From Microstegium vimineum (taxonomy: Eukaryota > Streptophyta > Magnoliopsida > Poales > Poaceae), in NCBI GenBank assembly GCA_022036555.1, contig CM039137.1:2884942-2948941 (forward strand): a stretch of DNA of 64,000 nt. The letters are read 5' to 3'. Below are positions 35,938 through 46,692 of the stretch, piece by piece (the stretch's first letter is position 1; every line of letters begins with the position of its first letter). A model generated the notes under the pieces. It had not been told where the DNA came from, ran no database searches, and was given only the letters and a program-made list of their open reading frames with translations. The position numbers were made by a program, and so were the translations under genes.

Positions 35938-36300
35938 CGAGGCTAAAATGTACCTAGGTGTTACAGCAAATGCACAGACCCTATACAACCCAGCAAACCC
36001 GCGTCCGTACGCACCACCCGTGCATTGTCCATCCGTTCGCCGCGCATCTGTCCTGCACATGCAGAGAATCTTTTTTGTTTCAGATTGAAAAAAATGCGAT
36101 ATCTCCTAAACCGTAGCCCCTATTTCAGATCCGTTTGCACTAGATTGTTGAAAAAAATGTGCTTAACAAAACGAGATCCAACAAAGACTATTTGGAATGT
36201 TTTTTTAAAAGTACGTAATTGCAACTTCAATATACTATGAGTTGCTATCATGATTACAACACAATTGCAACTCAACTGTAACGTAATTAGCGCTTGTCAC
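35938..36300. repeat. TTGCAAC repeat family, copy 1
   Basis: It shares GAGGCTAAAATG, ATATCTCCTAAACCGTAGCC, TATTTCAGATCCGTTTGCAC and AACAAAACGAGATCCAA with copies at 50405-50600 and 51230-51440. No coding capacity or terminal repeats were found. Confidence 0.7.
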
Positions 36301-36984
36301 AATCACTTAAAACATAATTTTTACCCTATTTTCTACTACATGCAACTAGTTATAATCTAGTTGCAAGCTTACCTATTGAAAACGTGTATTTTACATACTA
36401 AATGTGTATATTCTCTGCATATTGTTCACTAGCTAACAAATGAAATATAAAATGCAATAAGGTGTATTTACCTTAGCAAATGCATATACTCATTGGCGGA
36501 CGTGCGTGGGCGCGGGCTAAAATTATTTTTAACAGGGACTTAGGCAGCCCAGCACCGGAAAGAATCCCATCCGACCGCGCCGAACCCGCGCGAGCGCACG
36601 GCCCATCTCACTCCCGCACGCGTCACCAGCCCACCAATCCGACAGCGCCGTTGGCAGCCTGGCACCTCCCGTCCCGTCCCGTCAATAGGTACGTACGATC
36701 CTTCTTTTGCCTTTCTTTTCTTTTGTTTTCTATTTCTTTTTTCTTTTCTATTTTCAGTAATCTATTATTATATTTTTGTTTCTGTTATATTCTATTTTTT
36801 TTCTTTAATTGTACGTAATTCTTTACTTATTGATTTTTTATTTCTTTTTTATTCTCTCTTCTATTCCATTTTTTCCTCTCTTCTATTTCATATTTCATAT
36901 TTATAGTATATTTATTTATTTATTTTATTCTTTTTACATTTGTGATTGCATTTGCTATTATTTTTGTTTCTAATCCGAAATAAC
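36301..36984. other. AT-rich and T-rich spacer
   Basis: It contains a GC-rich patch (36540-36690) followed by a long T/C-rich tract (36700-36960). No gene was recognised. Confidence 0.4.
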
Positions 36985-37552
36985 CAATTCCAATCTTACG
37001 CGATCCAATTACAGCTAGAGTCAGACCAGTTGTAACTAGGCAAGAACCAATTGCAACATAACGCGATCCAATTACAACTAGAGTTGGGCCAGTTGCAACT
37101 CAGAAAAAAACCAGTGGGCAAGAAACTAGTTGCAATATCAGGGTGGATGCATTCTCTATAGAAAATGCACCCAGGTGCATTATACCATCTAGTATAGGGC
37201 GGGGCTAAAATGCAACCCCATGCTCCCGCGCTCGCCCCGCGTCCCGCTCCCGCACGCACGTGCCCCTTCCCGGGTCGTGGGCCGCAGCAGCCAGCCATCC
37301 TCCCTGGTCCGGACCGATAAAACAAATTGCAACAGGTAATGCGTAGCAATTGCAAACCTGGTAGTTCCGCGATCCAACTACAGCTAGAGTCGGCCCAGTT
37401 GCAACTAGGCAATAACCAATTTCAATCTGACGCGATCCAATTACAACTAGAGTCAGACCAGTTGCAACTCGGCAAAAAACCAATTGCAACTGGGCAAGAA
37501 ACTAGTTGCAATAATCAGGGTGGGTGCATTCTCTATAGAAAATGCACTCAGA
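36985..37552. repeat. TTGCAAC repeat family, copy 2 (interrupted)
   Basis: A minisatellite-like unit of roughly 55-65 bp, containing CGCGATCCAATTACAACTAG and CAGTTGCAACT, recurs at about 36998, 37051, 37371 and 37430. Between repeats lies a GC-rich block (37190-37330, with CCCGCGTCCCGCTCCCGC) that recurs at 50210 and 51020. Confidence 0.75.
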
Positions 37553-37594
37553 TGTTGTAGGATCGAGATGGCCAACTAGAGGGGGGGGGGGGTT

Positions 37595-40500
37595 TGTCAC
37601 ACCCAATTTTAAGGATAAAATTGAATATGAATAACTCATGTGTGCCCAGAGATCAATCACACACATAAGCCGACAAATCTTTAAATAATATCATCACTGA
37701 GTGTTTATTACATAACGAATAATATTTAAATAACATAACAGCGGAATATAAAGGTAACTCTCGCGACGAAGCTCCACTTCACAGGGAACGCCGACTGGTT
37801 GACCACTAGCCTAGTACTCCTCACGGTAGCCTTCATAGCCATCTGAAGGGGTTGAGAAAGCAAGAGTGAGCACTTACGTACTCAGCAAGAGTAACACAGG
37901 GTTATGAAGCTCAAAAGGTTGACACTGTTTGTACTGCGGTTGCTTTTAACTTGGTCAAGTTTTACCAACACTTAGCTTTAATTATGCATAGCCCAATTAA
38001 TAACCACATGATAATATTAATAAGCATCATTAACCATTAAACAACATGATCATCTACACTGTGAGTTTTCCAGGCCGCTCGTAACCGTGAGCACGGCTAT
38101 CATGATAGATTTACACTCTGCAGAGGTTATACACTTTACCCACAAGCCATGTTACCCATATTCCCGGGTTTATAACTCCCATAACACTTCCAAGGTGAGT
38201 AGGCAGGGAACACTATGAAGCCTTTCAAAAGTCTTCCTAACATGTTGATAGACCCTACGGACCCACGGGCAAGGGGTATACAAAGCCTCCACTCGATGGT
38301 ACCTATCCAAACGGTAACCACCCTGGAACATGCCCTGCAACCAGCTCGGCAATGGTGCCTTTCACGAACTGCCAACATGCTAGTACGAATCTTTATACTT
38401 GACTAAAGCCAGAGCCATTATAGCACTCGTGGTTGTATTAGAAATCCCAGCTTTTGCCCTACAGTGGGGTCCTATTCCATGTTGCTACAAAAGCCAATTT
38501 TATCTCATTGTTGCATATATGATTAGTCAAGATTCATCTCAAGATCCATTATTGTAAAGCATAGCAAAGCTACCCATATGCATATAAACCCATGGTGACA
38601 AGGTAAAGGATAACAAAGCTATGGTATAGATCTAATAGGAATCAAATTAGACACATGCAATATGATTAGATTGAATTATGGTGAATAGGTAACAAGGATG
38701 ATCCCATGTTAAACTTGCCTTGATTCCAAAGCTCTTGGTGATCCTGATCTGCTGCAAAGAACTCTTGGTCAACGAAGATCTCACCGGCTGTACTCGATCA
38801 ACATCACCACGCAATCATCCGAACAATCATATACGAAGCAAACAAGACATGATCAGAACATTACACCATAAACAATAAAGAGACTTTGAAAAGGTTATAA
38901 AACAGATCTATACTTTACTACGATCACAAAGATACGAGAATCACACTAATCGGATCTAAAACGAAGAAGTTAGAGATAAAACGGGATTTTGAAGAGAGAT
39001 AGGTTTAGCAAGAGCAAAGTAATTTTCATTGGTCTTCAAAAGTACTTAACATAGGTGAAACCTATACTACTGGATAGAGCATGAAAATACGGATCTAACG
39101 CAACTCGAACGGGTCGATTTGGATTTAAAACGAAGAAAATATGGGCTTTTGAATATTAGAGGTAAAAAGGAAATTAGAAATTAGGGTTTTTATTTATTTT
39201 TGGAATTAAAACTGAACTCAGAAAATGAAATACGTCTTCCCGATGGAAAAACGCATTACTGGAATACGCCTTCGGGACTGCGGGTTGAGGGGATGAAAAG
39301 CCCGAGGGCTCTTTAGCAAAAAGGCCAGCGAAGGGGTATGGGGCTCTCTGGACGGTTGGATCTGAGCTGGATGGATAGGATTAGATCGGGGAGGGTCACG
39401 GTGGTTCTTCACCGCGTCAGAACAGGGCGACGCGGCGGTGGCCATGGCCGGCGGCCAGAGCACGGCGGCGCAAGGGGAAAAAGGCTCTGCGGTGCCCCGT
39501 TTTCAAATCCAATTGCACCGAGGGGTCGAGGATGGCATCGCGAGCTCGTCTAGGTCATCGGCGAAGCTCGGAGAAGGGCGGAGAGCGTCGGCGACGATGA
39601 ACCGCGCGGCGGCGTACTGTAACGGCGGCGCGGTGCTTCCAGAGCGAAATAGAGAGAGAGAACAGAGGGGAAAGGTGTCCCACACACATGCGAATCGATT
39701 GCGAGGCTCAGATGGGACTGGGGACGGCCGAGGAGAGCCGGCCTCGACGGACAGCGTCGACGGACCCTCGGGTTCACGGTGGCGGGTCGAGACAGGGCGC
39801 AAGGGAGGAAGAGAAGGGAGAGATTACGCGTTCGGCACTCACGTGATGCGGATGCGCGACTCGGCGAAGCGTTTGGAGCAGTCGACGGCGCGGAACGGCG
39901 GCGGCGATGCTCTGTGCGACGGCGGATGCAAAGCGAAACGAGCAGAGCGATTGCGATGGAGGAAAACGACGCGAGACGGTGCTATAAATAGCGGTCGAGA
40001 GGGTAGAGTCCTACCCGGACACGAGCACGGTTGCGGAGTTCGCGGGGAGCGGTTGCGGCTCGGCGAACGCGGCGACGACGTGGCGGCGGTGTCCGCTCCG
40101 GACACGAACAGAGGAGGGAGAAGGAGGAACTGACCCGTGGGGTCACGGCGCCAGTGAAACAGAGAGGGAAGAGGAGGGAGGAGGCGGCGCCGACAGGTGG
40201 GCCTGCCGAGGCAGTGAGAGGGAGAGGGAGGAGCGCGGCGCGCTGCTGGGCCGAGCGCGGGCAGGCCGGCCCGGAGAGAGGAGAGGGAAGCAGGCCGAGG
40301 TGCTGGGCTCTCGGGCCAAAAGCGATGAATGACAGTGTTTCCTTTTTATTTCTTTTTCCTTTTTCTGAAATTTGCAAAATGATTTTCAAAATAGATTTTT
40401 AAATATAAACTTTAGGGTTTTGCAAACCAAGCCACACAATAAAAATGCAAGGGCATGAGATGCACAAACATGTGAACCCTAACATGGTAATTAATTTAAG

Positions 40501-40601
40501 TTTTATTTATTTAATTCTATGCTTCACAAAATTGCTTCAAAATAAATCAAATTCAACTCAAATTTAACTCTATTTTCTAATTCAAATTTTAGGGTGTTAC
40601 A
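37595..40601 (-). repeat. 3' LTR (3007 bp)
   Basis: It matches 46693-49700 almost perfectly. By eye the differences are one base at 39980 (T versus C at 49079), one at 40348 (A versus C at 49447), and one base of length in a CGG run near 39610. Open frames within it are not genes. Confidence 0.95.
39983..39989 (+). promoter_or_regulatory. Antisense TATA-like motif in LTR
   Basis: CTATAAATAG lies on the plus strand in a GC-rich part of the LTR, opposite to the element's own transcription. It has an identical copy at about 49083 in the other LTR. Confidence 0.3.
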
Positions 40602-40616
40602 AATCTACCCCCCTTA
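40602..40616 (-). promoter_or_regulatory. Polypurine tract of gypsy element
   Basis: Read on the minus strand, AAGGGGGGTAGATT directly precedes the 3' LTR and fits the plus-strand priming site. Confidence 0.8.
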
Positions 40617-40649
40617 AAAGAATCTCGCCCCGAGATTCCCAGATTTTAC

Positions 40650-43600
40650 TTACTTAAAGAGTTGAGGGTAGGTTTTTCTTAGATCTTCCTCTCTTTCCCA
40701 TGTGGCCTCTTCTTCTGTATATCGATTCCACTGCACTTTACACATCTTGATGACTTTACTCCTTGTAACTCTTTCTGCTGTCTCCAAAATCTTAACCGGG
40801 TATTCCTCATAGGTCAAATCTTCCTTAACTGTTAGTTCTTCCAACGGTAACTGTTCTTCGGGTACTCGCAAGCACTTCTTGAGTTGAGATACGTGAAACA
40901 CATCGTGAACTCCTGACAAACTTTCCGGTAACTCCAACCGATAAGCAACTTCTCCATGTCTCTCAAGAATCTTGAACGGACCGATATATCTGGGTGCTAA
41001 CTTTCCTTTCATATTGAACCGTTTCACACTTCTCATAGGTGATACTTTCAGATACACGTAATCACCGATCTCAAAAGACAAATCTCTTCTTCGATTATCA
41101 GCGTAACTTTTCTGTCGAGACTGTGCTATCTTCAGATTTTTCCTGATTACTCGGACTTGTTCTTCTACATCTCTCAGAACATCTGGTCCAAACACTTGGG
41201 TTTCTCCCGTTTGATTCCAGAACAACGGAGTTCTACACTTCCGTCCATACAAAGCTTCAAACGGTGCCATTTTCAGACTTTCCTGATAACTGTTATTATA
41301 GGAGAATTCTGCATAGGGCAAACACTTATCCCAACTGGTACCATACTGCAAAGCACAAGCTCTCAACATATCTTCTAGCACTTGATTAGTTCTTTCTGTC
41401 TGTCCATCTGTCTGAGGATGATAGGCTGAGCTGAAATTCAACACTGTCCCAAGGGAATCATGTACTTTCCTCCAAAAATGCGAAGTGAACTGGGTTCCTC
41501 TATCTGACACGATCTTCTTTGGAACTCCATGCTGGCATACTATCCTTTCCATATACAACTCTGCTAACTGTGCTCCCGTATAAGTGGTTCGAACTGGCAA
41601 GAAGTGAGCTACCTTGGTCAATCGATCAACTATGACCCAGATTGAGTCATAACCTTTCTGAGTACGCGGTAACCCAACTATGAAATCCATACCAACTTCA
41701 TCCCACTTCCATTCAGGTATCTTCATTGGTTGCAACAGTCCGGCAGGTCTCTGATGTTCTGCTTTAACCCTCTGACATGTATCACATATTGCCACGTATT
41801 CTGCCACATCACGTTTCAATCCAACCCACCAGTACTTCTCTTTAAGATCTAGGTACATCTTAGTGCTTCCAGGATGGATTGAATAGGTTGACTCGTGAGC
41901 TTCTCGCAGAATCGTTTGTCGGATAGACTTGATGTCAGGAACACAAATCCTCTTTCCATACCATAGTGTACCGTTGTCATCTAACCGGAATCCGGGTGAC
42001 TTTCCTTCTTTCAAGTTCTCAACTATCAGCTGCAGATTCTTATCTTGCAACTGACCTTCACGAATTTCTTTCTCTAATGTAGGCTCCACTACCATCTCTA
42101 TGGCATTAGCGACAATGCTCAAGTTGAGGTGCTCAAGTTCAGCACACAACTCTTCAGGTATAGGTATCGTCCGAATCTCATTAGCATAACTTTTCCGGCT
42201 AAGAGCATCGGCCACGACATTGGCTTTACCAGGATGATAGTGAACATCAAGATCATAATCCTTGATCAGTTCCAACCAACGACGTTGTCTCAAATTCAGA
42301 TCTGATTGGGTAAAGATATACTTCAAGCTCTTATGGTCGGTGTAGATGTCGCACTTATGACCGATAAGATAGTGTCTCCATATCTTCAATGCATGAACCA
42401 CCGCTGCTAACTCCAAGTCATGAGTCGGATAATTTAACTCATGCTTCCTCAGTTGCCGCGAAGCATACGCAACAACTCTTCCTTCTTGCATAAGCACACA
42501 ACCCAAACCAAGACGAGAGGCATCACAATAGATAAAGAACTTCTGACTCAAGTCTGGCAAGGTCAACACAGGAGCTGTAGTCAATCTCTTTTTCAATTCT
42601 TCAAAGTTCGTCTGACACTTCTCTGACCAAACAAACTTAGCATCTTTCTCAAGCAACGCGGTCATAGGTTTAGCTAGCTTAGAGAATCCTTCAATGAACC
42701 TTCTATAGTATCCAGCTAAACCAAGGAAACTGCGGATCTCACTGACATTGGTTGGGGGTTTCCAATTCAGTACATCTTCCACCTTACTAGGATCAACTGA
42801 TATTCCACCGTTAGACACAACATGGCCAAGAAAAGAAACTTCTTTCAACCAGAATTCACACTTACTTCTTTTTGCATACAACTGGTGCTCTCTGAGCTTC
42901 TGCAGTACCAATCTCAAGTGTTCAGCATGCTCATCATCGTTCTTGGAGTAGATCAGAATATCATCAATAAATACCACCACAAATTTATCCAGGTATTCCA
43001 TAAAAACCTTGTTCATCAAATACATGAAGTATGCAGGTGCGTTGGTAAGACCAAATGACATCACCGTATATTCATACAATCCATACCTCGTAGTGAATGC
43101 TGTCTTGGGAACATCTGAAGCACGAATCTTCAACTGATGATAACCAGACCGAAGATCAATCTTGGAGAACACACAAGCACCTTTCAACTGATCAAACAAA
43201 TCATCGATTCTAGGCAAAGGGTACTTGTTCTTGATAGTGACCTCATTGAGTGACCGATAATCAACACACATCCGCTGACTGCCATCTTTCTTGTCAACAA
43301 AGATAACCGGTGCACCCCAAGGTGAAGAACTGGGACGAATAAAACCTTTATCCGACAACTCTTTAATTTGTTTCTTAAGTTCTTCTAATTCTTTTATTCC
43401 CATCCTATATGGTCTTTTAGCTATAGGTGCAGTTCTAGGTAATAACTCAATTATAAATTCAATGTCACGATCGGGAGGCATACCTGGCAAGTCTTCTGGG
43501 AATACATCTGGAAATTCATCCACAACCCTGTCTGCTGGGTTGTCGTTCTCCTCAAGCTGATTGACGGCGGCTGTCGGTGGAGGTTCCATAATCACATCAA

Positions 43601-44066
43601 CACTGATCCTGTTCCCTGTAGGTGTAGACAACTCAACTATATTCTTATCACACTGAATCACTGCGCTATATTTCTTCATCCAATCCAACCCCAAAATGAC
43701 ATCAATTCCAGCGGTCCTCAACACTGTAAGTCTAGCTTTAAAGTCTATTCCCTTTAGAGCAACAGTAACCGATGGACAGTAACAATCGGTTCTCATAACC
43801 CCACCCGGTGAATTCACAATTATAGGATTTTGCATTGCTAACATAGGTATGCCATGCATTCTAACAAAAGTTTGTGATATGAAAGAATGCGATGCTCCAG
43901 AATCAAAAAGAACAGAAGCGGTGATGGAGTTGACTTGGAACGTACCCATCATCACTTCTGGCGCTTCCTGAGCTGCTTCCGCGGAGACATGGTTCACACT
44001 CCTTCCATGGGGTGGTGGTTGGTTTCTTCCCCTTTGGTTGTTGCTACTCTGGCTTGGGGGGTTCAA
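40650..44066 (-). CDS. Gypsy pol polyprotein (protease-RT-RNase H-integrase)
   Basis: This is an uninterrupted 1138-residue frame. In order: aspartic protease with DSG at about residue 55 (LFDSGASHSF); reverse transcriptase (about 240-420) with VDYRSLNEVT and the catalytic FIDDIL; RNase H (about 510-630) with CDAS; then an integrase with an H2C2 finger (ending CDTCQRVK) and a DDE core (VGMDFIVGLP, VSDRGTQFTS, GQTERTNQ). The C-terminal tail (SKVIKMCKVQWNRYTEEEAT and WEREEDLRKTYPQLF) is chromodomain-like. It is open throughout and appears catalytically complete. Expression depends on passing the UAG at 44073-44075 or on separate initiation, because no in-frame link to gag is open. Confidence 0.93.
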   Translation of the reverse strand: MNPPSQSSNNQRGRNQPPPHGRSVNHVSAEAAQEAPEVMMGTFQVNSITASVLFDSGASHSFISQTFVRMHGIPMLAMQNPIIVNSPGGVMRTDCYCPSVTVALKGIDFKARLTVLRTAGIDVILGLDWMKKYSAVIQCDKNIVELSTPTGNRISVDVIMEPPPTAAVNQLEENDNPADRVVDEFPDVFPEDLPGMPPDRDIEFIIELLPRTAPIAKRPYRMGIKELEELKKQIKELSDKGFIRPSSSPWGAPVIFVDKKDGSQRMCVDYRSLNEVTIKNKYPLPRIDDLFDQLKGACVFSKIDLRSGYHQLKIRASDVPKTAFTTRYGLYEYTVMSFGLTNAPAYFMYLMNKVFMEYLDKFVVVFIDDILIYSKNDDEHAEHLRLVLQKLREHQLYAKRSKCEFWLKEVSFLGHVVSNGGISVDPSKVEDVLNWKPPTNVSEIRSFLGLAGYYRRFIEGFSKLAKPMTALLEKDAKFVWSEKCQTNFEELKKRLTTAPVLTLPDLSQKFFIYCDASRLGLGCVLMQEGRVVAYASRQLRKHELNYPTHDLELAAVVHALKIWRHYLIGHKCDIYTDHKSLKYIFTQSDLNLRQRRWLELIKDYDLDVHYHPGKANVVADALSRKSYANEIRTIPIPEELCAELEHLNLSIVANAIEMVVEPTLEKEIREGQLQDKNLQLIVENLKEGKSPGFRLDDNGTLWYGKRICVPDIKSIRQTILREAHESTYSIHPGSTKMYLDLKEKYWWVGLKRDVAEYVAICDTCQRVKAEHQRPAGLLQPMKIPEWKWDEVGMDFIVGLPRTQKGYDSIWVIVDRLTKVAHFLPVRTTYTGAQLAELYMERIVCQHGVPKKIVSDRGTQFTSHFWRKVHDSLGTVLNFSSAYHPQTDGQTERTNQVLEDMLRACALQYGTSWDKCLPYAEFSYNNSYQESLKMAPFEALYGRKCRTPLFWNQTGETQVFGPDVLRDVEEQVRVIRKNLKIAQSRQKSYADNRRRDLSFEIGDYVYLKVSPMRSVKRFNMKGKLAPRYIGPFKILERHGEVAYRLELPESLSGVHDVFHVSQLKKCLRVPEEQLPLEELTVKEDLTYEEYPVKILETAERVTRSKVIKMCKVQWNRYTEEEATWEREEDLRKTYPQLFK

Positions 44067-44072
44067 CTGATT

Positions 44073-45076
44073 CTACTTCTTGGGGCAGTTGTAGGAGATG
44101 TGCCCGGTTTCACCACAAGCAAAGCACTTAGTGGGGGTGTGGGGAACATTAGCCTTTACTGGCGTACCGCTGGACGAGCCTTGACGAGGGGTTGTATAAC
44201 CACCTTGTTGCTGGAATGGCGGACGTTGCTGGTTCGGGTTACGGTTCCCAAAGTTGGATGAGCCTTGGTACCTTTGCTGATAACCCTGCTGAGGATAGTT
44301 AGGGCGCTGGCGAGTGTTGCTTCCAGAAGCTTGTCCCCTAAGCTTCCTCTTCTTGTCCATCTCCCTGCGTTCATTGTCCAGGACGATGGCACGTTCACCA
44401 AGGATTGGAAATTCGGGTAAGTATTACCCTTCAGCTGCAACCGGAGATCATAGTAGATTCCCTTCAAGAAGAGACACTGCTTATCCGCATCATCCCTTAC
44501 TTCATTGGGTGCATAGCGAGCTAGCTGCGAGAACTTGTCATGGTACTCGCTGACTGACATCTGTCCCAACCGAAGATTTCTGAATTCTTCTTGCTTCAGC
44601 TCTATGATTCCTTCTGGGATGTGGCATGCCTTGAAATCCCGAGAAAACTCTTCCCAAGTGATAGCAGGGGCATTGCTGGGGCGAGCATCTTGATACGTTT
44701 CCCACCAAGTCTGTGCTGCACCTTGAAGTTGACCAGAAGCATACAACACCTTCTCTTGGTCATTGCACTGTGCGATGCTGAGTTGCTTCTCCACCGCACG
44801 CAACCAATCATCCGCCTCCAATGGATCACTGGCATGTGAGAAGACAGGAGGGTGTCCTTGTAGAAATTCCCTCCGCTTGTTGACAGGTGGAGCTCCAACA
44901 GGTTGATGGGGTTGATTCTGCATGAACTGCATCATGGCTTGCATTGTCTGCATCATCTGAGCTTGCATCTGTTCTGGGGTCATCACAGGTGGTGGAGGTA
45001 TAGGGTGCTGGTTGTTGTTGTTGTCGTTGTTGTTGTCACTGGTGTTGGATCCAGAGTTAGTCCTGGTGCGAGGCAT
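44073..45076 (-). pseudogene. Gypsy gag, frameshifted
   Basis: The start at 45076 opens an Asn/Gln-rich N-terminus, then the capsid-like retrotransposon gag region (DPLEADDWLRAVEKQLSIAQ, WWETYQDARPS, FRNLRLGQMSVSEYHDKFSQ). At about 44393 the frame shifts by one base. The continuation (44360 down to 44073) holds a Gln/Asn-rich linker and the CCHC knuckle CFACGETGHISYNC. It ends in TAG at 44073-44075, in frame with pol, which continues just after. Confidence 0.9.
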
Positions 45077-45712
45077 CTGTCACATATAACATAAGAACAA
45101 ATTTAGAACCTGACACGGGACGAGTCTGTAACTTTTCTGGATTTCAGCACAACAGCGGTCTAGAAAAACAGTCATATCTGAAGTTCCCGAACTCAAACAG
45201 AGACAAAGCTTACATGGTTGGAAAGATAAAGAAATTATCTACAACTTTCGTAATTCTGACTTTTTCTGATTCTGACATTAACTTAGTCATAAACTGCGAT
45301 TAAACAGATCTGTCCAGATTACCAAACTGCGCAGAAACGTCAACTTGCAGGAATTGTTTCTCTTAACTCCGAACAGATATGAAGGTGATTCTTGCGGCCA
45401 TGGAAAGATAAGGAAGTCTACTGTTTTAGGTTAATTTTTGGGTGATTTTAGGACGTTCAGATTTAAAAGAGCAAAATTAACAAGACAGGGAGGTCTGAAA
45501 AAGAGAGATTAAAGAAAACTGCAACTTTATTTATTAAGATATTTCAGAACCCAACCTAAGCTATGAGTGTTGTGGACAGGCCCACAACCTCAACAATCAT
45601 TACAAAGATCCAACTCACACATTAGCAAAAACACAAGCAACTAAACACTTAGATAAACACCAACACACACGACTCACGATCTAACGATTAACTATAAAGG
45701 GGATTCCTAACC
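45077..45712 (-). other. Gypsy leader between extra ORF and gag
   Basis: This is about 640 bp without an open frame. No promoter or splice signal was identified with confidence. Confidence 0.5.
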
Positions 45713-46525
45713 CTAACACTTCTTGATCTTTTTGAAGTTTGGAGGCAACCCAAACTCTTCACGGAGTTCATCTTGCTGTTGATAGCTGTGTTTGAGCTCC
45801 TTGCGTAGCGTCATTGTTTCCACCAGAAGATGTCCATACATACTCATCATTTCTTGGACGAAGTCAACGAGCTCATTGAGAACGGGACCACCTTCACCGT
45901 TGGGGTCGTCGGTGATCCAACCTTGCTCCGCATCGAAGTGAGGGATGAAGCGACGTCGGGTATTGGCGACCCTATCTCTGAACTTGTTGTGGATAGCCAT
46001 GTATGCACAGAATGCTGCATCCTTCATGCTTGCTTCGATGGTTGGATGTGCAACGCAGCTGTGAAAGGTATAGTCCACTCGTTCCGCTTCTTGCACACCG
46101 GCACTCCCACAGATGTATACCTTTGCCTTCCAATAGGTATTGGCGAGGGGATGCTTGTATTCCTTACACGTGTACATTGTTGCAACTTCAGGTCCGGGGT
46201 GGCATTCTCCCACCAGTTCCACCAGTTGGGAGTGAGCGTAACTACTATTTGCTCCTCCGCGGATATACTTTGTGCGGATCCACCCGGGCTCTTCTGGCAG
46301 GTTTTCAACGACATCATCAAAAGTAGGGGAAACAACTCTTGGGTAAAGGGGGCTTGCTCCCCCTTGGTACTCTTCGCTGCTGGAGATTTCATGGATTTCC
46401 TCCACTGGTTCTTCTTGGGACTCCTCCATTGTAGCTTGTGGTTCAGGAGCCTGTGGCGGAGGTACACGTTCACTGGAACTGAGACGAGCTGATCGGCGAA
46501 GAGCAGGCATCTTTAACCAAGACAA
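45713..46525 (-). CDS. Extra sense ORF upstream of gag (ORF0-like)
   Basis: A 270-residue frame lies between the primer-binding site and gag, in the same direction as gag-pol; the start may be at 46525 or five codons later (MPALRRSARL). It has a basic start, a Pro/Glu-rich stretch (PQAPEPQATMEESQEEPVEE), a central ordered part with Cys, His and Trp (YTCKEYKHPLANTYWKAKVY, YTFHSCVAHP, AAFCAYMAIHNKFRDRVANT), and a helical C-terminus (VDFVQEMMSMYGHLLVETMT, then Lys-rich). I recognise no domain. Some rice gypsy elements (RIRE2/RIRE3 group) are reported to have an 'orf0' at this position; homology is not tested. Its openness in an element with a broken gag suggests recent constraint or simply recent insertion. 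Confidence 0.7.
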   Translation of the reverse strand: MSWLKMPALRRSARLSSSERVPPPQAPEPQATMEESQEEPVEEIHEISSSEEYQGGASPLYPRVVSPTFDDVVENLPEEPGWIRTKYIRGGANSSYAHSQLVELVGECHPGPEVATMYTCKEYKHPLANTYWKAKVYICGSAGVQEAERVDYTFHSCVAHPTIEASMKDAAFCAYMAIHNKFRDRVANTRRRFIPHFDAEQGWITDDPNGEGGPVLNELVDFVQEMMSMYGHLLVETMTLRKELKHSYQQQDELREEFGLPPNFKKIKKC

Positions 46526-46677
46526 GATACAGGTAGATTAGAACAACATTTTCACAATAGAATAAGTCAAGTGTAGCATAAACGGTTTGAGCAAATATAT
46601 ATGTGCAAGGATGTATGCATGAGAAGAGAAGGTAAGAAGACCATTCTAACTAGGCTTGCGTCCTACAGTCAACACTT

Positions 46678-46689
46678 GCTCTGATACCA
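46678..46689 (-). promoter_or_regulatory. Primer-binding site, tRNA-Met type
   Basis: On the minus strand TGGTATCAGAGC lies three bases after the 5' LTR and is complementary to the 3' end of initiator tRNA-Met. Confidence 0.92.
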
Positions 46690-46692
46690 ATT

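Noticed and set aside
39338..40402. ORFs of up to 231 codons in the GC-rich part of the gypsy LTRs
   Set aside because: They recur in both LTRs, overlap on both strands and have low-complexity Arg/Gly content. They are better explained as LTR sequence.
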